From NCBI GenBank assembly GCA_037144255.1, contig JBAWXE010000044.1, positions 1 through 21,258 of the forward strand: DNA of 21,258 nt. Reading direction: 5' to 3'. This DNA is from JBAWXE01 sp037144255 (GTDB lineage: Bacteria; Bacteroidota; Bacteroidia; Chitinophagales; Chitinophagaceae). The position numbers were made by a program, and so were the translations under genes. Of the stretch, positions 1-7,035 are shown in pieces. How positions within the stretch are numbered: the first letter of the stretch is position 1; the number at the start of each line of letters is the position of its first letter. A model generated the notes under the pieces. The model was not told where the DNA came from, did no database searches, and was given only the letters and a program-made list of their open reading frames with translations.

Positions 1-496
1 CTTGCAGGGTTATGATAGAAAAGTATATGAGCAGGAAATGGACAATCTGAAAAAGCAGATCATAAGAGTTCCTGACCTGCAAATAATAGCTACGGATTAT
101 AGCGAAGTAGCCATTTCCAATGCACGTAAGAATGCCATAGCAGCAGGTGTGGAACGAATGATCACTTTTGCGAAATGTGATTTTGCCGATACTGAAGTGC
201 CACAAGGTAAGGCTGGCATTATGATAGTAAATCCTGAGTATGGAGAGAGATTAGGTGAAGTAAGCGAACTGGAAGCTACTTATGGTCGTATTGGTGATTT
301 TATGAAACAGAAATGCAGAGGTTATTTCGGATATATATTCACAGGTAATCTAGACCTTGCTAAGAAAATAGGACTAAAGGCCAAACGCCGTATAGAATTC
401 TATACTAGTACTATAGACTGCCGCCTACTGGAATACGAACTATACGAAGGTACACGAAGGGCGCCTAAGGAAGCCGAACCGGAAGCAACTCAGTAA
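1..496 (+). CDS. THUMP-type class I SAM-dependent rRNA methyltransferase (RlmL-like), 3' part
   Basis: The 5' end lies outside the window; the reading frame is open from base 2 to the TAA at 494-496. The visible 164 residues are the C-terminal half of a Rossmann-fold methyltransferase. ATDYSEVAISNARKNA is the SAM-binding acidic-loop region (motif II), CDF is motif III, and NPEYGERLG at 230-256 is the catalytic motif IV. TGNLDLAKKIGLKAKRR and CRLLEYELYEG match the conserved tail of the RlmL/YcbY N-terminal methyltransferase group, which makes m2G in 23S rRNA. The upstream THUMP RNA-binding domain is expected but not visible. Motif IV usually reads NPPY; here the second Pro is Glu. The stop overlaps by 7 bases the stop of the convergent HEAT-repeat gene. 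The family is fairly certain; the modified base is inferred. Confidence 0.85.
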   Translation, partial: LQGYDRKVYEQEMDNLKKQIIRVPDLQIIATDYSEVAISNARKNAIAAGVERMITFAKCDFADTEVPQGKAGIMIVNPEYGERLGEVSELEATYGRIGDFMKQKCRGYFGYIFTGNLDLAKKIGLKAKRRIEFYTSTIDCRLLEYELYEGTRRAPKEAEPEATQ

Positions 497-1266
497 AGTA
501 TACCAGATGGTTTATAATGTGCCTCAATATAGGCTATTGCTTGTTCCTGAGTAAGTACAGCGAAATTTCTGTAACGATGGTGCACATCTATGATCTCGTC
601 AATAGCTAAACGTACTAGGTCTTGATTCTCCCAAGTGTTCAGGTCAACAATAACAGTAGCAAGACATCCCTTCTTGTAAGCTATTTGTCCTAATACATGT
701 ACCAATGTATTACGTACACGGGCTGTTTTATCATGTTGCAATTCGCGTAATAATGGTAGTATATCCTGTGGGTGGGTACGTCCACGTAATTCTATACCAT
801 GGCATATCTCTCGGCGTATTTCCTTGTCAGTATGGTGTAGGTACTTATGGCTCCATTGTAAAATGGGTTGTGGGTTCTTTTCTCCCATTTTCTTGATAGA
901 ACCTATTACTGCATTGCGCACAGAATGATGTTCATCAAAAAGGCCTATATCAAAAAAATGTTCTACTACAGCAAAGTCTGTTTTGCCAATTTCCCCTGCT
1001 GCATTGATGGTGGTTTGTCTGATCTTGCAGTCAGTATCTTTTAGCAATTCATCTAATACAAGGATGATACGCTTCAATAATGCCTTATTGTTCTTGTATA
1101 TCTTACCTATGGCTAAGTAAGCAGTCTTACGGATATAAGTATCCTCATCAGCAAAGTAGTGTAGCGAATGTTTCAGGCTACCTGCAGTTAGTTCTTGTAA
1201 TATAGTATAATGAATATGATCTACGAGTACAGTACGATCATTCTTTGAAAGGTCGTAAAAGGCCAT
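490..1266 (-). CDS. HEAT-repeat protein
   Basis: A 258-residue, apparently cytosolic protein built of helical HEAT-like repeats. Recurring units pair a hydrophobic helix with a D-x-x-x-x-[IV]-R-x-x-[AT]-x-x-[AS]-[IL]-G pattern, for example DTYIRKTAYLAIGKI, DCKIRQTTINAAGEIG, HHSVRNAVIGSIKKMG, DKEIRREICHGI and TARVRNTLVHVLGQIA. About five or six repeats span residues 30-210. Such solenoids act as protein or nucleic-acid scaffolds. The family includes AlkD-type DNA glycosylases, but I see no catalytic residues that justify that name. The ATG overlaps the stop of the upstream OmpA-domain gene by one base (TAATG on the minus strand), so the two are probably translationally coupled and co-transcribed. 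The specific function is unknown. Confidence 0.8.
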   Translation of the reverse strand: MAFYDLSKNDRTVLVDHIHYTILQELTAGSLKHSLHYFADEDTYIRKTAYLAIGKIYKNNKALLKRIILVLDELLKDTDCKIRQTTINAAGEIGKTDFAVVEHFFDIGLFDEHHSVRNAVIGSIKKMGEKNPQPILQWSHKYLHHTDKEIRREICHGIELRGRTHPQDILPLLRELQHDKTARVRNTLVHVLGQIAYKKGCLATVIVDLNTWENQDLVRLAIDEIIDVHHRYRNFAVLTQEQAIAYIEAHYKPSGILY

Positions 1267-2051
1267 TATTTTGCCATTATACGTACTTCCACTCTTCTAT
1301 TCATCTCTTCGTCAGCAGGTGTTTTCTCATCAGTAAGTGGTTTCGTATGTGCAAGGCCTATAAAGGTCATGCGCTCTGCTTTGATTCCTTTACCTACCAA
1401 GAAATCAAATACGGCCTTTGCTCTGTTAAGAGAAAGCTTATATTCTCTGGTGTCGTAATCGTAACCATCTTGGTCATTTACCTGACAACAGATATGTCCT
1501 TCTAATTGTATCTTGGTTTTCTTATGCTTCTGCATATAAGCAAACAGACTTTCCAGTTCAGATGCAGATTCTGGTAAGAAGGCATGACTGCCTGGTGCAA
1601 AATTGATATTCTTCAGTCGGGCTGTTTCGTTTGTTTTCACATTACCCAGATCTACTTTTTTATCTATAGTTATTTCCACACGACGATCTTCTACATAGCC
1701 AATATGTTCTGTACGGGCAGGTTTGTCTATTTTACCTTTACCCACACATACAGTGATACTTTTTGCTGGTACACCAGCTTTTATCAGGTATTTTTTCACA
1801 TTCTGGGCACGTAGCAATGATATAGAATCATTATGACCGAGTGTGCCCAGATAGTCTGCATAACCGTATAAGGTCACATCATCATTCTTAGTTACTTTTT
1901 TCGCTTTTAGCAAAGAATCGATGGTATGCATGGCACCTGCATTCAGCGATGGTACATTCAGATCAAAGAATACTTTGGCTCCTGTCTTTTGTTGCGCTAT
2001 GGCAGAGAAAGAGCAAGTGGTAATAAATGCGAGTGTGATGAACTTGTACAT
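1266..2051 (-). CDS. Secreted protein with two tandem OmpA-like domains
   Basis: 261 residues. A signal peptide is visible (hydrophobic residues 4-18, AxA-type site after Ala19: SAIA-QQ). Two OmpA_C-like modules follow. The first, at about 27-130, has VFFDLN, GYADYLG, SLLRAQNVKKYL and DRRVEI. The second, at about 146-260, has INFAPGS, EGHICC, SLNRAKAVFDFL and NRRVEVRI. In this family the GH/GY-x-D loop and the NRR arginine bind the diaminopimelate of peptidoglycan. The second module has an insertion in that loop, including a Cys-Cys pair, and lacks the usual TD. No outer-membrane barrel precedes the modules, so a periplasmic peptidoglycan-associated role is likely. It is the first gene of the coupled pair with the HEAT-repeat gene. 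Confidence 0.85.
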   Translation of the reverse strand: MYKFITLAFITTCSFSAIAQQKTGAKVFFDLNVPSLNAGAMHTIDSLLKAKKVTKNDDVTLYGYADYLGTLGHNDSISLLRAQNVKKYLIKAGVPAKSITVCVGKGKIDKPARTEHIGYVEDRRVEITIDKKVDLGNVKTNETARLKNINFAPGSHAFLPESASELESLFAYMQKHKKTKIQLEGHICCQVNDQDGYDYDTREYKLSLNRAKAVFDFLVGKGIKAERMTFIGLAHTKPLTDEKTPADEEMNRRVEVRIMAK

Positions 2052-2111
2052 AGTAGTATGCTTTAATGAATGCCAAGATAAAATATTGTTGTCAAATTTT
2101 TATGCAAGATA

Positions 2112-2145
2112 TAAGAAACCCTCTACAGCAAAGCTGTAGAGGGTT
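2112..2145 (-). terminator. Hairpin terminator after the cytochrome c gene
   Basis: A perfect 13-bp stem (AACCCTCTACAGC at 2117-2129 pairing with 2133-2145) closes a 3-base loop. On the minus strand a short, interrupted T-rich run (TCTTAT) follows. It sits 27 bases after the cytochrome c stop and before the OmpA-domain gene, so it separates these two same-strand transcription units. The weak U tract lowers certainty about strict Rho-independence; the stem itself is unambiguous. Confidence 0.8.
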
Positions 2146-2171
2146 CTGTAATGGGAATAATGAGGTAAATA

Positions 2172-3161
2172 TTAGCTTTTGGGCTCCGGCATTTTTTCGC
2201 CAGGTGCATAAACTGTTTTTTCTACCGCATTCTTAACAGCCGTTACTGTTTGCAGATAGCGGTATATGGCCTTTAGGTCACTTTCATCCATACGAGAGAA
2301 TGGCCCCCATGGCATAGGCGAACCTTTTTTGAGACGACCGGCTCTAAAGCGTTTGATGAACGCTTCCTCATTCCAGTCGGCCATACGGCCTGTTTCTCTA
2401 TCGGGGGTCAGATTTGGTGTAACAAATCCGTAGTTCAGATCTTCAGGCACCGGAGGAAACCCTAATCCTCCAGCAAATGGCTTACCTGTAAACTCACCTG
2501 TTTTCAAATTACGGTCAGTATGACATCCATAACAGTTAGATACACTCATTGCCAGATATTTTCCATACTCTACAGATGTATCTTTATGGATCATTTGTGG
2601 AGGTTTATTAGTTGGCATTGATGGTTTCAGTATAAAGGTCTTTACGATCTTTCCTATGAAATTATACTCAGTAGGTTTTACCTCATGTCTTACAGGAGGC
2701 ATAGTACGCAGATAAGAGATAATAGCTACGATATCTTCTTCGCTGGTTTCCTGAAAAGGCATCAATGGTATAGCGGCTATATCGTCATGTTTTACATTGT
2801 ATCGTAGCATGCGGGCTATCTGCGCATCTGTAAGTGCACCTATCCCTGTTTCTTTATCAGATGTAAGGTTGCGTGTTCTGAGTGTGCCTATCGGTAAATG
2901 GATCTCAAAACCACCTATCAGTGGTAGTTCTTTACCTGCATCTACTTCTTGATCTTGTCCTACATTTACATGGCATACAGCACAATGTGCCGGACCGAAA
3001 ACCAGGTACTTACCTCGCGCAATTACTGCAGAGTCTTTGCTTGCTTTTACATCGGGGTAGGGCGTGTCTTTGAAATTCTTGTCATATACCAAATTGACAT
3101 ATGTTGCTAGGCCTAATACGATAATGGCCAGCACTAGTAGAGTGCGTAAGAGGATTTTCAT
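2172..3161 (-). CDS. Membrane-anchored diheme cytochrome c
   Basis: 329 residues. An uncleaved-looking N-terminal helix (about 4-25) would anchor the protein on the periplasmic side of the inner membrane. Two class I cytochrome c modules follow. The heme-binding CxxCH sites are CAVCH at residues 60-64 and CYGCH at 210-214. Plausible axial methionines are Met134 (PLMPF) and Met283 (SPMPW), each within the usual distance of its heme site. The repeated pattern RTRNLTSDKETG / VTPNLTPDRETG marks the two modules as a duplication. The architecture is that of electron-transfer subunits attached to periplasmic dehydrogenases (gluconate/nicotinate dehydrogenase type), but no dehydrogenase lies next to it here, so its partner is unknown. 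A strong hairpin follows the stop. Confidence 0.88.
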   Translation of the reverse strand: MKILLRTLLVLAIIVLGLATYVNLVYDKNFKDTPYPDVKASKDSAVIARGKYLVFGPAHCAVCHVNVGQDQEVDAGKELPLIGGFEIHLPIGTLRTRNLTSDKETGIGALTDAQIARMLRYNVKHDDIAAIPLMPFQETSEEDIVAIISYLRTMPPVRHEVKPTEYNFIGKIVKTFILKPSMPTNKPPQMIHKDTSVEYGKYLAMSVSNCYGCHTDRNLKTGEFTGKPFAGGLGFPPVPEDLNYGFVTPNLTPDRETGRMADWNEEAFIKRFRAGRLKKGSPMPWGPFSRMDESDLKAIYRYLQTVTAVKNAVEKTVYAPGEKMPEPKS

Positions 3162-3263
3162 ACGGGTAGATTTTGAGTGGTTCGTGGAATTTTAGATAGA
3201 AGTACATGACAATATATAAAACGGTTTTAAATTTTAAAAGAATTACTATGTATTTTTTTGTGT

Positions 3264-3278
3264 ATGTCGTTTCGACAT
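3264..3278. repeat. Short perfect inverted repeat upstream of clpB
   Basis: ATGTCG-TTT-CGACAT is a 6-bp perfect inverted repeat in the 265-base gap between the divergent cytochrome c and clpB genes. It could be an operator for either gene. It does not match the CIRCE heat-shock operator (TTAGCACTC-N9-GAGTGCTAA), and no clear TAnnTTTG box was found beside it. Confidence 0.35.
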
Positions 3279-3410
3279 GATATTATCATTAGTTCTGCAA
3301 TAAATTCAGTTCAAGATCAATGCTTAAGACAGCTTGGCGTTTGTAAGTAGCTTTATATGTCAATACAGCATGAAAGATGCTTTTGGAACGCTTTTTATGC
3401 TATTGTAGCT

Positions 3411-3417
3411 AAGGAGA
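3411..3417 (+). promoter_or_regulatory. Shine-Dalgarno site of clpB
   Basis: AAGGAGA ends 9 bases before the clpB ATG, a near-consensus SD. Most other genes here lack one, as is common in Bacteroidota, so this one stands out and supports the chosen start. Confidence 0.65.
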
Positions 3418-3426
3418 CACATAATC

Positions 3427-6051
3427 ATGAACCTAAACAATTTTACCATCAAAGCCCAGGAAATAGTGCAACATGCACAGCAACTGGCATTTAACAATCA
3501 GAACCCCAGCATCGAAACATCGCACTTATTAAAGGCCATGTTGGATGACGATGACGGACCTATTTCTTATTTGCTGAAGAAGAACAATGTGAACGTAGGA
3601 TTTGTAGAGAGCAAACTGGATGAACAAATGAAAAAATTGCCCACTGTTCAGTCAGGCGAACCTGCACAAAATATCAGTCGTGATATGAATAGTGCCATGC
3701 TGCGTACATCTAATATCATCAAACAATTCAAGGATGAATTTGTAACTGTTGAGCATATGCTTATTGCACTGTTGCAAATAAATGATGATACATCAAAATT
3801 ATTAAAGGATGCCGGCCTTACTGAAAAAGGATTGGTTGCGGCCATCACAGAATTGAGAAGGGGAAGTACAGTAGATTCTCAAACTTCAGAACAGCAATTC
3901 AATTCTCTGGAAAAATATGCTAAGAATCTGAATGAAATGGCTCGCGCTGGCAAGCTGGACCCTGTAATTGGTAGAGACGAAGAGATACGTCGCACACTAC
4001 ATATATTATCTCGCAGATCTAAGAACAACCCCATACTTGTTGGTGAGCCGGGTGTAGGTAAGACCGCTATTGTAGAGGGCTTAGCCAATCGTATCATCAA
4101 TGGTGACGTACCTGATAACTTAAAGACAAAGATCATTTATGCCTTGGATATGGGTTCGCTGATGGCTGGGGCCAAATATCGTGGTGAATTTGAGGAAAGG
4201 CTGAAAGCAGTTGTAAAAGAAGTTACAGAGAGTAATGGTGACATTATTCTGTTCATAGACGAGATACATACATTGATAGGTGCCGGTGCCATGGAAGGTG
4301 CTATGGATGCTGCTAATATTTTGAAACCTGCATTGGCCAGAGGTGATCTCCGTGCCATAGGTGCTACTACGCTGAATGAATATCAAAAGTATTTTGAGAA
4401 GGATAAAGCGCTTGAGCGTCGTTTCCAAAAAGTGTTGGTAGATGAACCTAGTATTGAAGATGCAGTATCTATACTACGTGGTTTAAAGGAAAGATATGAG
4501 AATCACCATAGAGTGCGTATCAAAGACGAAGCCATTATAGCTGCTGTAGAGCTATCCAGCCGTTATATCACAGATCGTTTCTTGCCCGATAAGGCCATAG
4601 ATCTGATAGATGAAAGTGCAGCCAAACTGAAACTGGAGATGAACTCTATGCCTGAGGAGTTGGATGAACTGGAACGCCGTATACGCCAGTTGGAGATAGA
4701 ACGTGAGGCTATCAAACGTGAGAATGATGTTGAAAAACTGAAGGAACTCAGTCAGGAAATATCTGTATTGACCGTACAAAGAGATACTCTCAAAGCCAAA
4801 TGGTTGGAAGAAAAAGAAGCTGTAGACAAGATCAATAAAGCCAAAAGCAGTATAGAAGACCTGAAGCATGAAGCTGAACAAGCTGAACGTGAAGGTGATT
4901 ATGGCAAAGTAGCTGAGATACGCTATGGTAAGATCAAAGAACAAGAAGCACTAATGGCAACCTTAAGTGCAGAAATGGAAGCAAAAGATGGCCAACACAA
5001 ACGCTTGCTCAAAGAAGAAGTAGATGCTGAAGATATAGCAGAGAATGTAGCCAAGGCTACCGGTATACCTGTGCAACGCATGTTGCAAAGCGAAAGAGAA
5101 AAATTATTGAATCTGGAAGATGAACTGCACAAACGTGTGGTAGGTCAGGATGAGGCGATAACAGCGGTATCTGATGCTATACGCAGAGGCCGTGCCGGAT
5201 TGCAAGACCCTCGCCGTCCTATAGGTTCATTCATATTCTTAGGTACTACGGGTGTAGGTAAGACAGAGTTGGCCAAAGCTTTGGCAGAGGTACTGTTTGA
5301 TGATGATAGCATGATGACTCGTATAGATATGAGCGAGTACCAAGAGAAACATAGTGTGAGTAGGCTGGTAGGTGCACCTCCGGGATATGTAGGTTATGAT
5401 GAAGGTGGACAACTGACAGAAGCTGTGCGCCGTAAACCATACTCAGTAATACTACTGGATGAGATAGAAAAGGCACACCCTGATGTGTTTAATATACTCT
5501 TGCAGGTATTGGATGATGGTAGACTGACCGATAATAAGGGTCGTGTGGTGAATTTTAAGAATACCATCATCATCATGACCAGCAATATGGGTAGTCAGAT
5601 TATACAAGAGAATTTTGCAGATCTTACCGATAAGGATATCAATACAGTGATGGATGCCACCAAGGAACAAGTGATGGAAGTACTTCGTCAGACATTAAGA
5701 CCTGAATTCCTGAATCGTATAGATGATGTGATCATGTTCACACCATTGATGAAGAAAGAGATTCGTGGTATCATCCGCATACAATTACAAAACCTGCAAC
5801 ATCAACTTTCTGAACAAGGTATCGATCTGCAGTTCACAGACTATGCACTCGATTATCTGGTAGATCGTGGTTTCGATCCTCAGTATGGTGCTCGTCCACT
5901 GAAAAGAGTGATACAAAAAGACATCATCAACTTGCTGAGTAAGAAGATAATAGGTGGAGAGATAGATAAATCAAAACCTGTGCTGATAGACGTTTTTGAT
6001 GGGGTAGTAGCTATCAGGAATGAGGCTATACCGGAAACGAAAAAAGCATAA
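3427..6051 (+). CDS. clpB: ATP-dependent disaggregase ClpB
   Basis: 874 residues, the normal size for ClpB. The Hsp100 hexamer threads aggregated proteins through its pore, working with DnaK. Order: Clp N-domain (about 1-145), first AAA+ module with Walker A GEPGVGKT (206-213) and Walker B ending at Asp278-Glu279, a middle coiled-coil propeller domain (about 410-530, rich in Glu/Lys/Arg, starting after the LKLEMNSMP signature), second AAA+ module with Walker A GTTGVGKT (606-613), the pore loop GYVGY and Walker B LLDE at 676-679, and the C-terminal domain. All catalytic motifs look intact. The middle domain separates it from ClpA and ClpC. It is apparently monocistronic, with its own SD and a strong terminator. 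A heat-shock promoter is expected but was not identified. Confidence 0.97.
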   Translation: MNLNNFTIKAQEIVQHAQQLAFNNQNPSIETSHLLKAMLDDDDGPISYLLKKNNVNVGFVESKLDEQMKKLPTVQSGEPAQNISRDMNSAMLRTSNIIKQFKDEFVTVEHMLIALLQINDDTSKLLKDAGLTEKGLVAAITELRRGSTVDSQTSEQQFNSLEKYAKNLNEMARAGKLDPVIGRDEEIRRTLHILSRRSKNNPILVGEPGVGKTAIVEGLANRIINGDVPDNLKTKIIYALDMGSLMAGAKYRGEFEERLKAVVKEVTESNGDIILFIDEIHTLIGAGAMEGAMDAANILKPALARGDLRAIGATTLNEYQKYFEKDKALERRFQKVLVDEPSIEDAVSILRGLKERYENHHRVRIKDEAIIAAVELSSRYITDRFLPDKAIDLIDESAAKLKLEMNSMPEELDELERRIRQLEIEREAIKRENDVEKLKELSQEISVLTVQRDTLKAKWLEEKEAVDKINKAKSSIEDLKHEAEQAEREGDYGKVAEIRYGKIKEQEALMATLSAEMEAKDGQHKRLLKEEVDAEDIAENVAKATGIPVQRMLQSEREKLLNLEDELHKRVVGQDEAITAVSDAIRRGRAGLQDPRRPIGSFIFLGTTGVGKTELAKALAEVLFDDDSMMTRIDMSEYQEKHSVSRLVGAPPGYVGYDEGGQLTEAVRRKPYSVILLDEIEKAHPDVFNILLQVLDDGRLTDNKGRVVNFKNTIIIMTSNMGSQIIQENFADLTDKDINTVMDATKEQVMEVLRQTLRPEFLNRIDDVIMFTPLMKKEIRGIIRIQLQNLQHQLSEQGIDLQFTDYALDYLVDRGFDPQYGARPLKRVIQKDIINLLSKKIIGGEIDKSKPVLIDVFDGVVAIRNEAIPETKKA

Positions 6052-6074
6052 GTATTTAAGGATCAAAACTATAT

Positions 6075-6101
6075 CGGGGCAACTTTTGTTGCCCCGTTTT
6101 T
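6075..6101 (+). terminator. Rho-independent terminator of clpB
   Basis: CGGGGCAAC-TTTT-GTTGCCCCG forms a 9-bp GC-rich stem with a 4-base loop, followed directly by TTTTT. It starts 23 bases after the clpB stop. The last T residues are also the stop codon (TAA on the minus strand) of the convergent lipoprotein gene, and the stem may serve that gene too. Confidence 0.93.
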
Positions 6102-6630
6102 ATTTGCAATACATCAGTGGTAGTATCTTATGGAAATGTACCGGCTTGTTGAAATACATATGGTTATTGATGTTTTTAGCTATATGTTCGCGCACTTGCT
6201 GAGGGTCTGTGATCAATTTCAATGTGGTATCTGAATACTTAGATAATGTCATACTCCAACCTTGAGGATCCATTTCTACCACTTTCATAAAGAAGTATCC
6301 TCTGCCATCGTAAGTTTCATCCATCCCTGGATTATAATGAACATTCAGGAACCGAGTGTTATTTACATCAGAAAAGAAAGCTTGTACATTCTCAAATACA
6401 CGGTTTGAACCTTCATGGTTCATATAGGTGAACGCGTAATTATGCTCATCGTATTTTTCAAGCACAAAAAAATCATGAACATTAGTGTCCTCATCCATTT
6501 TCCATAATCCTATCAAATTGGTGTCCACTTTTATGCTAGGCTTATCAATAGGATATTTAGAAACACTATTACAGCTATAGGCCACTATAGTTACAAATAG
6601 TATAAGGCTCATTTGAAAATACTTTTTCAT
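6100..6630 (-). CDS. Small lipoprotein of unknown function
   Basis: 176 residues with a typical lipoprotein signal peptide: MKKYFQ, a hydrophobic core at 8-17 and the lipobox VAYSC with the lipidated Cys20. The mature part has no family I recognise. It contains GLWKMDED and FFVLEKYDEHNYAFTY, which suggest a small beta-rich fold, and a C-terminal stretch of charged residues. It probably sits in the outer or inner membrane facing the periplasm. It converges on clpB and its stop codon lies inside the U tract of the clpB terminator. It is divergent from the DUF486 gene, with a 49-base gap between their start codons. Confidence 0.75.
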   Translation of the reverse strand: MKKYFQMSLILFVTIVAYSCNSVSKYPIDKPSIKVDTNLIGLWKMDEDTNVHDFFVLEKYDEHNYAFTYMNHEGSNRVFENVQAFFSDVNNTRFLNVHYNPGMDETYDGRGYFFMKVVEMDPQGWSMTLSKYSDTTLKLITDPQQVREHIAKNINNHMYFNKPVHFHKILPLMYCK

Positions 6631-6679
6631 AGAAAATGATTTATATTAAAAATACCATTTTGTTTTTGATATTTGCAAT

Positions 6680-7033
6680 ATGCGCACCATCCTCTGTTTA
6701 GTAATATCTAATTGCTTTATGACCTTTGCCTGGTATGGTCACCTGAAGAAAGGCTCTGCTGATATGTCGCTTATAAAGCTCGTATTCATCAGTTGGGGTA
6801 TTGCATTCTTTGAATACCTGTTCATGGTTCCTGCCAATAATCGTTTTGGGCTGAAGGAGGGTTTCTCTCCATTCCAGCTTAAAACAATTCAGGAAGTAAT
6901 ATCGCTCACAGTGTTTTGTGTGTTTGCGGTATACTTCCTGAAAGAGCCCATCAAATGGAACTATATAGTAGCTTTTGTGTTTATTCTTTGTGCAGTGTAT
7001 TTTATGTTCTATACACCTTCTTCATCTAAATAG
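6680..7033 (+). CDS. DUF486 / DMT-superfamily small membrane protein
   Basis: 117 residues, almost wholly hydrophobic, with four predicted membrane helices (about 2-18, 30-48, 70-87, 93-110). The sequence matches the DUF486 family: FMTFAWYGHLK near the start, a SWGIAFFEYLFMVPANR-like central segment and the IQEVISL helix. The family is related to small multidrug-resistance and DMT transporters, but no substrate is established. A near-match to the -7 box (GATATTTG, 7 of 8) ends only 4 bases before the ATG, so any leader would be minimal. Its stop lies 2 bases from the stop of the convergent T9SS gene. Confidence 0.8.
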   Translation: MRTILCLVISNCFMTFAWYGHLKKGSADMSLIKLVFISWGIAFFEYLFMVPANNRFGLKEGFSPFQLKTIQEVISLTVFCVFAVYFLKEPIKWNYIVAFVFILCAVYFMFYTPSSSK

Positions 7034-7035
7034 AA

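Noticed and set aside
3264..3278. CIRCE heat-shock operator
   Set aside because: The arms ATGTCG/CGACAT do not match TTAGCACTC/GAGTGCTAA and the spacer is 3, not 9.
4552..4944. 130-codon ORF antisense to the clpB middle domain
   Set aside because: The Phe/Leu/Tyr-rich product is the mirror of the Lys/Glu coiled coil; no start signal or domain.
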